Source of the DNA: Candidatus Izemoplasma sp.
GTDB lineage: Bacteria; Bacillota_I; Bacilli_A; Izemoplasmatales; Izemoplasmataceae
NCBI GenBank assembly: GCA_007117835.1
Contig: SKFU01000009.1
Coordinates: forward strand, 1 to 64,000
Direction of reading: 5' to 3'
Length of the DNA: 64,000 nt
Shown: piece by piece, positions 16,337-23,777 of the stretch
Layout of the letters: the number at the start of each line of letters is the position of its first letter
Position numbering within the stretch: position 1 is the stretch's first letter
The notes under the pieces: generated by a model
Databases searched by the model: none
Seen by the model: only the letters and a program-made list of their open reading frames with translations
Told to the model about the DNA's origin: nothing
Made by a program: the position numbers and the translations under genes

Positions 16337-17614
16337 GTGGCGCAAACAATAAAAACCAGGAGTATTAACGGCTTAACACATGCATACTTAGCCCCTGAAA
16401 TTGCCTATCAAATTGGCTATCATTTAAAGCATGTCTTTAACTGTCAAAAGTTATTGATAGGAAAAACGCTTGATGGGCCTTATGACAGTACAATTTTGAG
16501 TGTCATTCATGGTGCTAAAGATGCGGGCATTGATGTAATTATGACCGGCGTGGTTCCACCCGTGCTGTTTTCTTATTATACTCAGCAGCAACAACTGTTT
16601 GGTGTGTTGTTGTTTGTGGATGAAACAAACACGCTTTTATCACGTTTTAAGTTTTATAATGCAGGTTACGAACTGTTTGATCATCAACTGAAATTACTGA
16701 CAAAACATCTTACAGAGCCGACACCACGCGTAGATTTGCAAGGACAAGTAATTGAACTTAGTCCATTGGATTTGTTTCAAAATTATCAAAAACTTTATCA
16801 ACAGTTGGATTTAGAAACGATTAATTTGTCCATTGCTTACAGTCAACCAGCGTTTACACCTACCCATTACATCAAAGAGATATTAACATCTATTTGTGAT
16901 GAAGTCTTGACCGCTGACTCACTTGAAACACTTAAAGAAAGCGTCATTCAAAACCAATGCGATTTAGGGTTTCATTTCGATCCGTTTGGCGAGAAGATTA
17001 GCGTCTTTGATCACACTGGAAACTTACATCACGGTGATCACATACTCTACCTATTGGCAACCCTTTATAAAACAACCAAACAACTGTTTAAAAACACAGT
17101 CGTTATTTCCAACATGATTAACCCAGGCGTTTTAAAAGCACTTAAAGATACCGGTATTAAAACTGCACGCGTGAGTCACAGTGAAGCCGATATTCTCGAT
17201 AAAATGAATCAAAGTCATTATACGTTAGCCGCAACTCAGGAAGGCTTAATTGTTTTAAACCCGTTAAGAAACACAAGTGATGCACTGCTTAGTGCTGTCA
17301 TTATTATGCGGATGATTCAATCATCCAAACAAACACTGAAATCGTTGCTAGAATTTGTAAACCTATACCCTGAAGTTCACCTAGAGTATGAAGGTGTAGA
17401 CGCAGCGTTTATCCAGACTAAAGACTTTACTAATCAAGTCAAAGATTTACAGTACCAAACAGCTTACGATGGTGTTTTTAGTGTCTATTATGAAGAGAAT
17501 ACGCAAATGCTTACAGCATATATAAGCCACCATGACCAGATTAAGTTAAACACTTATAAAGAAGTATTTGATGGTTTTATGCAACAAAATCGTGAACAAA
17601 CACAAAACGCTTGA
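16337..17614 (+). CDS. Phosphohexomutase-fold protein lacking catalytic motifs (GlmM-like pseudoenzyme)
   Basis: The 425-residue protein lines up along its length with phosphoglucosamine mutase GlmM: LIGKTLDGPYDSTIL for the IGRDTR region, then VIMTGVVPPVLFSYYT, the DLGFHFDPFGEKI stretch, HTGNLHHGDHILYL, and TSDALLSAVIIM for GDGLLSALML. All four catalytic loops are changed. The phosphoserine loop (SASHNP in active enzymes) reads FVDETN (93-98), with no serine. The metal loop DGDGDR reads DPFGEK (215-220). The sugar loop EQSGH reads ATQEG (299-303). The phosphate loop RPSGTEP reads YEENTQ (385-390). So mutase activity is unlikely; a regulatory or binding role is inferred. GTG start, SD AAAAGGATGTGA. 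The frame is intact, so it is not a decaying pseudogene. Confidence 0.75.
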   Translation: MAQTIKTRSINGLTHAYLAPEIAYQIGYHLKHVFNCQKLLIGKTLDGPYDSTILSVIHGAKDAGIDVIMTGVVPPVLFSYYTQQQQLFGVLLFVDETNTLLSRFKFYNAGYELFDHQLKLLTKHLTEPTPRVDLQGQVIELSPLDLFQNYQKLYQQLDLETINLSIAYSQPAFTPTHYIKEILTSICDEVLTADSLETLKESVIQNQCDLGFHFDPFGEKISVFDHTGNLHHGDHILYLLATLYKTTKQLFKNTVVISNMINPGVLKALKDTGIKTARVSHSEADILDKMNQSHYTLAATQEGLIVLNPLRNTSDALLSAVIIMRMIQSSKQTLKSLLEFVNLYPEVHLEYEGVDAAFIQTKDFTNQVKDLQYQTAYDGVFSVYYEENTQMLTAYISHHDQIKLNTYKEVFDGFMQQNREQTQNA

Positions 17615-17638
17615 CAATAATCTGTAACATGCTATAAT
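17611..17638 (+). promoter_or_regulatory. Promoter of the infC operon
   Basis: TTGACA (17611-17616), 16-nt spacer, TATAAT (17633-17638). The -35 overlaps the stop codon of the GlmM-like gene. Transcription should start near 17645. Confidence 0.85.
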
Positions 17639-17644
17639 AACTAA

Positions 17645-17802
17645 GGTTTTAATAACGGTGGAAAGAAGAGTACTCACTCTCACCCGATTGATTATTCAAT
17701 GGGTAGACGCTACAAAATCATTCAATTGATTTTTATGTGTGGGTGCGCAATGCACCGACACTTTTTTCTTGTTTCCCCATTAAAAAATAGGAGGTGACAC
17801 AT
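17645..17802 (+). promoter_or_regulatory. infC-rpmI-rplT leader with attenuator
   Basis: A 5' leader of about 158 nt with several paired segments. It includes an intrinsic terminator at 17737-17767 (GTGT-GGGTGC / GCACC-ACAC arms, five-base loop, then TTTTTT) well before the coding start. In Bacillus the same operon is controlled by ribosomal protein L20 through a leader terminator; the position and layout here fit that scheme, but pairing with an L20 site was not computed. Confidence 0.7.
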
Positions 17803-18339
17803 ATTAACAAAAAACCTGTAAAACGCCAAATCGATACGAATGTTAATGACCAAATTCGCGTTAAAGAAATGATGGTTATTACTGAAACTGGTGAAAAGCT
17901 CGGGGTAATGTCAAAAAACGAAGCACTTAGTTTGGCTGATGAGCGCAATTTAGATCTTGTTTTAGTCGCATCGAATGCCACACCTGCAGTTGCTAAGTTT
18001 ATGGATTACAACAAGTTCAAATACGATCAGCAACGCAAAATGCGCGAAGCAAAGAAAAACCAAAAAATCGTTTCGGTTAAAGAAATTCGTCTATCGCCAA
18101 AAATTGATGTTCATGATTTCGATACCAAATTAAGAAATGGACGTAAGTTTTTAGAAAAAGGTGATAAACTGAAAATTTCAATTCGTTTTCGTGGTCGTGA
18201 AATGGCCTACACAAATAAGGGTAGAGAAGTTATATTAGACTTTTCTAAGCGCTGTGCTGACATCGCTGAGATTGAATCATACCCAAAACAAGAAGGACGT
18301 ACCATGATAATGACACTTGCACCAATGAAAGATAAATAA
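17803..18339 (+). CDS. infC: Translation initiation factor IF-3
   Basis: IF-3 binds the 30S subunit and checks the start codon and initiator tRNA. Family signatures: INDQIR-type N-terminus (VNDQIRVKEMMVI), ALSLADERNLDLVLVA, KFMDYNKFKYDQQRK, and the C-domain KEIRLSPKIDVHDFDTKLRN with RFRGREM. I place the start at ATT 17803: AGGAGGTG lies 8 nt upstream and AUU is the well-known rare infC start used for autoregulation; the in-frame GTG 17794 is itself part of the SD. About 178 residues. First gene of the IF3-L35-L20 operon. Confidence 0.95.
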   Translation: MNKKPVKRQIDTNVNDQIRVKEMMVITETGEKLGVMSKNEALSLADERNLDLVLVASNATPAVAKFMDYNKFKYDQQRKMREAKKNQKIVSVKEIRLSPKIDVHDFDTKLRNGRKFLEKGDKLKISIRFRGREMAYTNKGREVILDFSKRCADIAEIESYPKQEGRTMIMTLAPMKDK

Positions 18340-18357
18340 CATAAGGAGGATTTTTCA

Positions 18358-18555
18358 ATGCCTAAGATGAGAACCCATTCTGGGTTGAAAAAACGTGTTA
18401 AAAGAACTGCAACTGGAAAACTCAAAGTGTCTCATGCAAACAGACACCATTTAAAAGGTAATAAAAACAAAAGTCAAATTCGTAACAACCGTGGTGCTAA
18501 TTACATCTCTAAGAGTGATGAAAAACGCATTAAACGTCAAATTTCAAACGTATAA
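18358..18555 (+). CDS. rpmI: Ribosomal protein L35
   Basis: A 65-residue, very basic protein of the large subunit. Signature PKMRTHSGLKKRVKRTATGK at the N-terminus, then HRNH-like SHANRHHLKGNK. SD is AAGGAGG. It sits between infC and rplT as in nearly all bacteria. Confidence 0.97.
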   Translation: MPKMRTHSGLKKRVKRTATGKLKVSHANRHHLKGNKNKSQIRNNRGANYISKSDEKRIKRQISNV

Positions 18556-18580
18556 CTAGAACATATAGGAGGTTAGTCTC

Positions 18581-18949
18581 ATGCCAAGAGTAAAAGGTGG
18601 TACGGTCGCAAGAAAGCGTCGTAAAAAAGTATTAAAGCTAGCAAAAGGTTATTTCGGATCCAAACATCTATTGTATAAAACGGCTCATGAACAAGTCATG
18701 AAGTCATTAGCATATGCATATCGTGATCGTAAAAAACGTAAATCTAATTTTAGAAAACTATGGATTACACGTATCAATGCCGCTGCGCGTATGAATGGTC
18801 TTTCATATTCAAGACTAATGAACGGTCTTAAGCATGCGGGCATCGAAGTCAATCGAAAAATGTTGGCTGACATTGCAGTTAATGATGCCTCAGGATTCAC
18901 GCAATTATGTGAACAAGCACAATCTGCACTTACGAGCAAACAAGCTTAA
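18581..18949 (+). CDS. rplT: Ribosomal protein L20
   Basis: A 122-residue 23S rRNA-binding assembly protein and, in Bacillus, the repressor of this operon. Signatures: [26 protein letters not shown] at the N-terminus (shown in part), [33 protein letters not shown] and [15 protein letters not shown] is AGGAGG. Followed by a terminator that closes the operon. Confidence 0.97.
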   Translation: MPRVKGGTVARKRRKKVLKLAKGYFGSKHLLYKTAHEQVMKSLAYAYRDRKKRKSNFRKLWITRINAAARMNGLSYSRLMNGLKHAGIEVNRKMLADIAVNDASGFTQLCEQAQSALTSKQA

Positions 18950-18969
18950 AACATTATTTGTTAAGAAAT

Positions 18970-18998
18970 AACACATCCGATAAAGGTGTGTTTTTTTT
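18970..18998 (+). terminator. Terminator of the infC operon
   Basis: An 8-bp stem (18970-18977 with 18985-18992, one G-U pair), 7-nt loop and a run of eight T. Confidence 0.85.
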
Positions 18999-19020
18999 AT
19001 CGACCACTTGGGCATTGTTA

Positions 19021-19049
19021 TTGACAACCAATTTTTATCATACTATAAT
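19021..19049 (+). promoter_or_regulatory. Consensus promoter of the 6S-like RNA
   Basis: TTGACA (19021-19026), 17-nt spacer, TATAAT (19044-19049): a perfect consensus housekeeping promoter with a predicted start near 19056, just where the folded RNA begins. Confidence 0.85.
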
Positions 19050-19055
19050 TAAATT

Positions 19056-19236
19056 AGCCTAAGTGTTGGAAATCACTCATGTGCGACCCCAAATTATCAT
19101 TTCAGGAGCCAAGACTTAACTGGTGTGAATACCTTTGTATATTAAAGGCATCCTAAAGGATTAAGTAAGAGGCTACCCCCATAGTAGAGCTAAGGTTCTG
19201 CAGTTGAGTGATTTCCAATGTTTATCGGCTTTTTTA
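19056..19236 (+). ncRNA. ssrS: Probable 6S RNA
   Basis: A non-coding stretch of about 180 nt that folds end to end. The outer stem is AGCC 19057-19060 with GGCT 19227-19230. Next comes a perfect 14-bp closing stem (19066-19079 with 19205-19218). Large unpaired strands of about 25-30 nt on both sides follow, then an apical arm begun by AGCC/GGCT and CTTAA/TTAAG. It ends in TTTTTT. A long rod with a big central bubble, a strong own promoter and a length near 180-200 nt is the 6S RNA pattern (RNA that sequesters sigma-70/sigma-A RNA polymerase). No coding frame of note. Named from structure only, so another structured RNA is possible. Confidence 0.65.
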
Positions 19237-19305
19237 TTGCATTTAATACTTGCATTTATAGCAGTTTACACATAGACTATAACTATAAAAATAGGAGGTT
19301 TATCA

Positions 19306-19947
19306 ATGAAAAATTTCTTTACACTATATGGTTGGGCATTACGTCTTATATCTGCGGCCTTATTGTTTGGGTTGGCTTTATTCTTATATTTTGGTCCAGG
19401 AGAAGCCATTGTTGTTCCATTCATTGGGTTTGTAATTATTCTTTACTCAGTCATTCGTTTGGTACCTTTTATTAAAACACAACAAAGTGACATCATTAAA
19501 ACAATAAACATTATTGAAATTACACTCAGTGTATTGGTCGGTGTGTTGTTCATTCTAATTACGCTACTAACAACCGATGGCCTTGGTGTGTTTTTTGGTT
19601 ATATGCTCGGTGGTACCCTAATTCTTAGAGGTTCTGTACACTTTTATGGCATTAGTGAGGGTAGCGAAAAGGGCGATCTTGTAACCTTCTTTTTTCATAT
19701 TGCTGCCTTAATTATTGGTACATACATTGCCATGACTGGTGATTTTACGCCCGCAACATTAATCTTCACAATTTTAGGTCTTTCTGTTGTCGCAGGTGGA
19801 TATTTAAGTTTCGAGTCTTATCGAGGCTATAAAATATACCGTGAACGCAAGCAACTTGAATCGCCACAGCCACAACCCAGACCAACAAAAGATATTGGGA
19901 TTCCAATTGAGGATGAACCCAAAGAAGAAGAGCGTGTGGTGAGTTAA
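19306..19947 (+). CDS. Multi-pass membrane protein (DUF308/HdeD-like pattern)
   Basis: A 213-residue protein with about six transmembrane helices (roughly 10-30, 35-53, 65-85, 90-110, 125-142, 150-168) in paired hairpins, then a cytoplasmic tail rich in Pro, Glu and Arg. The helix-pair repeat with LRGSVHFYG and IIGTYIAMTGDF resembles the DUF308/HdeD group. It is similar in pattern to the protein at 20509-21024, so the two look like paralogues. SD is AGGAGG. Function unknown; closed by its own terminator. Confidence 0.7.
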   Translation: MKNFFTLYGWALRLISAALLFGLALFLYFGPGEAIVVPFIGFVIILYSVIRLVPFIKTQQSDIIKTINIIEITLSVLVGVLFILITLLTTDGLGVFFGYMLGGTLILRGSVHFYGISEGSEKGDLVTFFFHIAALIIGTYIAMTGDFTPATLIFTILGLSVVAGGYLSFESYRGYKIYRERKQLESPQPQPRPTKDIGIPIEDEPKEEERVVS

Positions 19948-19962
19948 CCCATATATCATTTT

Positions 19963-19993
19963 AAATGCCGATTGGATAATTGGCATTTTTTCT
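19963..19993 (+). terminator. Intrinsic terminator
   Basis: An 11-bp stem (19963-19973 with 19978-19988) including one G-U pair, tetraloop GGAT, T-rich 3' side. Confidence 0.8.
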
Positions 19994-20058
19994 TTAAAAA
20001 ATCATGAATATAGTTTATAATAATTTGTATACTACCTAATCATAGAAAGGGGTGCTTT

Positions 20059-20496
20059 ATGAGTCAAAGCATTTGTCATAAGATCCAAAAAAGTGCATTT
20101 TATTACAAGCGTTTAATGAATCAAATATTAGCACCGTACCAATTAACATTTGCGCAGTATCAAGTGTTAAAAACCATTCAACATCATGAAGGTATTACCG
20201 CAAAGGACATATTAATCTATATAGATAGCGACAAAGCTACGCTATCAGGTGTGTTGACACGCCTTGAGAAAAATGGCTTAGTTTTAAGGCATCCCGATTC
20301 AAATGATCGCCGTTTGATGCACATTTATTTAACTGAAAAGAGTCGTTTGTTTTGTAAAAACATTTATGAGATTGAAATCATGTGTGAGTCTGAAATGACA
20401 GGAAAAATTCGGTCTAAAGATCTAAAAATATTTGACTCAGTTTATGCACAAATCATTGCTAATTTGGAATCAAAAACTGTAGAAAAACCTCAATAG
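20059..20496 (+). CDS. MarR-family transcriptional regulator
   Basis: A 145-residue winged-helix regulator. The MarR core is seen in LTFAQYQVLKTIQHH, ITAKDILIYIDSDKATLSGVLTRLEKNGLV (recognition helix about 60-80) and the wing HPDSNDRRLMHIYLTEK (DxRR motif). N- and C-terminal helices would form the dimer. No metal or redox cysteine pattern is obvious. It is 12 bp upstream of a membrane protein and probably co-transcribed with it; it may control both flanking membrane proteins. Confidence 0.9.
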   Translation: MSQSICHKIQKSAFYYKRLMNQILAPYQLTFAQYQVLKTIQHHEGITAKDILIYIDSDKATLSGVLTRLEKNGLVLRHPDSNDRRLMHIYLTEKSRLFCKNIYEIEIMCESEMTGKIRSKDLKIFDSVYAQIIANLESKTVEKPQ

Positions 20497-20508
20497 GTGG
20501 AGGAAAAA

Positions 20509-21024
20509 ATGAAAAAAATGATAACTAAAAATGCAATCGTAAATATTGTTATTGGCTTAGTTTTACTTATCTTTGCAATTCTTGCAATGTTCGTATTTTA
20601 CTGGATTAGTGATTTCTTATCGATTGTTGTAGGGGCGATAATTTTATATGTTTCAGCCGTACGGTTTTATTATGATTTTAATAAACACAAAGGAACTTAT
20701 GTTTTATTAACATTGGTTATCGAAATGGCAGTTGTGATTGTATGTGCTTATTTTCTTATAATTACTCAAGCTGGGATTGCACCTTATTTGGGCTTGGTCA
20801 TTTATTTACGTGGTCTTGTATACTTTATCGTGTTACAACTTAAAAATAAGAAAGCACCATGGAATAAATTCGTCATTTATATGTTAACATTATCTATCGG
20901 AGCATACATTTTGTTTTCTGGCAATGTTTATGAGAACGAACTTGAATGGTTATTGTTCGGTTTAATGGTTGCATATGCAGGATTATTTATTACTTATGGC
21001 ATTATGGCACTTAAGAAAAAATAG
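20509..21024 (+). CDS. Multi-pass membrane protein, paralogue of the one before MarR
   Basis: A 171-residue protein, about six transmembrane helices. The segments LGLVIYLRGLVYFIVL and LSIGAYILFSGN line up with LGGTLILRGSVHFYG and LIIGTYIAMTGD of the protein at 19306-19947, so the two share an origin. I chose ATG 20509 because GGTGGAGG ends 5 nt upstream; the in-frame GTG 20497 lies inside the SD. Operon with the MarR gene. Function unknown. Confidence 0.7.
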   Translation: MKKMITKNAIVNIVIGLVLLIFAILAMFVFYWISDFLSIVVGAIILYVSAVRFYYDFNKHKGTYVLLTLVIEMAVVIVCAYFLIITQAGIAPYLGLVIYLRGLVYFIVLQLKNKKAPWNKFVIYMLTLSIGAYILFSGNVYENELEWLLFGLMVAYAGLFITYGIMALKKK

Positions 21025-21045
21025 ACATTAACTGGAGGCGTTACT

Positions 21046-22104
21046 ATGAGTAAGATTTTACAAGAACTAACAATGCTAAATGGCATTCCCGGACAGGAAA
21101 AAGAAGTACGTGAATACATGAAAACTAAAATGGAACCTTACGGAACCATTTCTTACGACAATTTGGGTAGTATCATTGCTGAAAAAAAAGGAGACAAAGA
21201 TGGCCCACGCATCATGATAGCGGGTCACATGGACGAAGTTGGATTTATGGTTACTAAAATTACTGATGAAGGCTATATTAAATTCATCCCCGCAGGTGGT
21301 TGGTGGAGTCAGGTAATGTTAGCACAGCAAATGACGATTACAACCCATAAAAACACGCACATTCGTGGTGTAATCGGTGCTAAAGCCCCACACATTTTAA
21401 CCCCCGAAGAAAGAAACAAACCAGTATCTATGGACGATATGTATCTTGACATTGGGATAGAAAACAAAGAAGCCGCAGAAAACCTAGGCATTCGCTTAGG
21501 TGACATGATCACACCTTACATTCAAACGATGACATTAAGCAATAAAAAATATTTATTGGGAAAAGCATTTGATAACCGTGTTGGTTGTGCAGCGGCCATC
21601 GAAACACTGATGGCTTTTAAAGACAGTGCACACCCAAATCAAATTTTCACAGTCGGTACCGTACAAGAAGAGGTTGGGTTACGTGGTGCAACCACATCCG
21701 CTTATAAAGTAAGTCCAGACATTGGAATTGCTGTAGACACCACCATAGCCTATGATTTTCCTAAAGGCAGTAAAGACACCGAACTTGGTAAAGGCGTCGG
21801 TATTATGATTTCAGACAGCTCAATGATTGGCCATAAAGGCCTACGTGATTTCACAATTGATTTGGCCGAAAAACATGAAATACCGTATCAGCTTACACAC
21901 TTAACCCGTGGGGGCACTGATGGTGGTAAAATTCATTTAACACGCGCGGGTGTACCGTCAATCGCATTGTGTTTGCCTGTACGCTATTTGCATAGTCACA
22001 CATCAATTGTTCACCAAGATGACTATGATAACTTACTAAAGCTTATTTATGTGATGGTTGAGGCACTTGATCAAGAAACTGTCGACCGCATCACTTTTCA
22101 GTAG
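21046..22104 (+). CDS. M42-family glutamyl aminopeptidase / endoglucanase-like peptidase
   Basis: A 352-residue M42 peptidase. Metal and catalytic residues: AGHMDEVG (His, Asp), AFDNRVG (bridging Asp), VQEEVGLRG (Glu pair), AVDTT, and the last His in YLHSHTSIVH. Closest in feel to the PepA/FrvX/YtoP branch, and distinct from the paralogue at 7821-8843. Cytoplasmic, cobalt/zinc-dependent trimming of peptides is expected. SD is GGAGGCG. Its stop is 2 bp before rsmD, so it heads an operon with rsmD-coaD. Confidence 0.92.
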   Translation: MSKILQELTMLNGIPGQEKEVREYMKTKMEPYGTISYDNLGSIIAEKKGDKDGPRIMIAGHMDEVGFMVTKITDEGYIKFIPAGGWWSQVMLAQQMTITTHKNTHIRGVIGAKAPHILTPEERNKPVSMDDMYLDIGIENKEAAENLGIRLGDMITPYIQTMTLSNKKYLLGKAFDNRVGCAAAIETLMAFKDSAHPNQIFTVGTVQEEVGLRGATTSAYKVSPDIGIAVDTTIAYDFPKGSKDTELGKGVGIMISDSSMIGHKGLRDFTIDLAEKHEIPYQLTHLTRGGTDGGKIHLTRAGVPSIALCLPVRYLHSHTSIVHQDDYDNLLKLIYVMVEALDQETVDRITFQ

Positions 22105-22106
22105 AT

Positions 22107-22658
22107 ATGCGTGTTATTGCAGGTGTATTAAGACATCGCCGTCTCAAAGAAGTTCCAAGTGATGTAACAAAAAGCACTAAAGACCGTGTCAAAGAATCCA
22201 TGTTTAATGCACTCACACCATGTGCGCAATATGGGCATGTACTCGATTTGTTTGCGGGATCTGGTGCACTTGGTATTGAAGCCCTTTCAAGAGGCTCTAA
22301 ACAGGTCGTTTTTATTGAGAAAAACCTTGAACCTTTTAGGGTCCTTAAAGATAACATTAAAACATTAAACATCGAGACTCATTGCGTCTGTTTACAACAA
22401 GATGCACTACATTATATAGCCAATACAAACAACAGGTTTGATTTAATCATTATTGACCCGCCTTATGGCACCATCGATCTAACGCATTTGTTAGCGTGTA
22501 TAGTTAATAAAAAAACACTAGATACGCACGGAAGAATTATTGTTTTAACTGACAATAAGACAGCGCTAATTTATCCGGAAATGTTGTCGCTAATCAAACA
22601 AAAATCCATGGGGTTAACCCTGGTAAGTCATATTGAATGGAGTGATAATCATGGCTAA
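22107..22658 (+). CDS. rsmD: 16S rRNA (guanine-966-N2)-methyltransferase
   Basis: Class I SAM methyltransferase acting on the 30S subunit. N-terminal MRVIAGVLRHRRL, SAM loop VLDLFAGSGALGIEALSRG (about 46-64), FIEKN, and the catalytic DPPYG (about 117-121). Length 183 is typical. No SD is visible before ATG 22107, so it relies on coupling with the peptidase gene 2 bp upstream. It overlaps coaD by 8 bp; the rsmD-coaD pair is widely conserved. Confidence 0.94.
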   Translation: MRVIAGVLRHRRLKEVPSDVTKSTKDRVKESMFNALTPCAQYGHVLDLFAGSGALGIEALSRGSKQVVFIEKNLEPFRVLKDNIKTLNIETHCVCLQQDALHYIANTNNRFDLIIIDPPYGTIDLTHLLACIVNKKTLDTHGRIIVLTDNKTALIYPEMLSLIKQKSMGLTLVSHIEWSDNHG

Positions 22659-23136
22659 AATAGGACTTTACCCCGGCAGTTTTGACCCAATTACCTATGG
22701 CCACATTGACATTGTAAAGCGTGCTCTAAAAATATTTGATAAACTCATCATATTGGTTAGTGTCAATCCCAATAAAACCACACTGTTTTCTCAAGAAGAA
22801 CGCATCGATATGATTAAACATGAGCTGTTAGAATGTATTGATAAAATTAGCATTATTACATCAAAAACACTCACCGTTAAACATGCTAAAGAACTGGGCG
22901 CAACACACATTATTCGTGGACTTCGAGCGTTAACGGACTTTGAATACGAATTTCAAATGACACATGCAAACCGGGTATTAGATAAAACCATTGATTCCGT
23001 ATTTTTAATGACTGACAATAAGTTTTCTTTTTTGAGCAGTTCTACAGTAAAAGAAATTGCTGCATTTCAAGGGGATTTGACAAATTTTCTGCCCCCATAT
23101 GTTAAAGAGAAAGTCATGAAAAAATACCAACGCTAA
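22651..23136 (+). CDS. coaD: Phosphopantetheine adenylyltransferase
   Basis: Fourth step of coenzyme A synthesis: 4'-phosphopantetheine + ATP gives dephospho-CoA. Signatures: GLYPGSFDPITYGHIDI (nucleotidyltransferase HxGH type), VSVNPNKTTLFSQEER, IIRGLRALTDFEYEFQM, and FLSSSTVKEIA. I use ATG 22651 (GGAGTG SD inside rsmD), which gives the usual N-terminus; an upstream in-frame ATG at 22633 is not needed. 161 residues. Confidence 0.95.
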   Translation: MAKIGLYPGSFDPITYGHIDIVKRALKIFDKLIILVSVNPNKTTLFSQEERIDMIKHELLECIDKISIITSKTLTVKHAKELGATHIIRGLRALTDFEYEFQMTHANRVLDKTIDSVFLMTDNKFSFLSSSTVKEIAAFQGDLTNFLPPYVKEKVMKKYQR

Positions 23137-23195
23137 TCAAAAAAATCAATTTTTAGTGCATAAAAACCTAAAGATTGATTTTTTGATTAGTATTT
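23133..23195 (+). terminator. Long palindromic terminator after coaD
   Basis: Near-perfect arms 23133-23150 and 23174-23190 (CTAATCAAAAAAATCAAT type), with an inner TTTAG/CTAAA helix. The 5' arm contains the coaD stop codon. The arms are much longer than a terminator needs, and the next gene is a Fur-family regulator. Confidence 0.65.
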
Positions 23196-23243
23196 TACTA
23201 TTCATTTATTTATAAAAATGTTAAAATATCTTCAGGTGATAAT

Positions 23244-23726
23244 ATGGATGCAAAAGAAAAAGTATTTCAAGACCTACGCAAACACAATGTTCGTATTACC
23301 AAGCAGCGTCGTGCCATCATCGATGTTCTAGATGGAAAACACTTAACCATCGGTGAAATTCATGCGGAGTTAAAGCTGCGCGGGTTTTATAATTTAGGCA
23401 CAGTCTATAATAATATTGATTTTTTGATTGAAAATAAAATTGTCACTCAAATATTTATCAATGGTAAAAAACATTACGATCTTACCATTGATGAATTATC
23501 ACACACAGCCGACTCACATATTCATGTGACCTGTAAAGTCAATAACAACATTATCGAAATCAATGATAGCAGTATATTTGAACTGCTCAAAAATCATGAA
23601 ATATTCACAAACTTTAACATTCAAAAATTACAAATTGTTGTTGAAGGCACATGCATTTACTTTGATACTGAGCATTGTAAAAAGGATAATGCCTGCTTCA
23701 TCGCAAATTTATCAAAAAATAATTAA
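23244..23726 (+). CDS. Fur-family transcriptional regulator
   Basis: A 160-residue ferric-uptake-regulator type protein: helix-turn-helix ITKQRRAIIDVLDGKHLTIGEIHAEL with LGTVYNNIDFLIENKIV, and a dimerisation domain with HTADSHIHVTC. It could be a Fur, PerR or Zur type. The usual structural-zinc CxxC after HVTC is missing: the sequence continues KVNNNI. A different cysteine pair appears at the end (EHCKKDNACF). Metal binding may therefore be unusual or reduced. Starts about 50 bp after a large palindrome. Followed by its own terminator. Confidence 0.85.
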   Translation: MDAKEKVFQDLRKHNVRITKQRRAIIDVLDGKHLTIGEIHAELKLRGFYNLGTVYNNIDFLIENKIVTQIFINGKKHYDLTIDELSHTADSHIHVTCKVNNNIIEINDSSIFELLKNHEIFTNFNIQKLQIVVEGTCIYFDTEHCKKDNACFIANLSKNN

Positions 23727-23755
23727 CATATCCTTAAAATGGATATGTTTTTTTA
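23725..23755 (+). terminator. Intrinsic terminator
   Basis: A 9-bp stem (23725-23733 with 23741-23749), 7-nt loop, T run. The 5' arm overlaps the stop of the Fur-family gene. Confidence 0.85.
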
Positions 23756-23777
23756 GTATAATGATGTTGGTGATACT

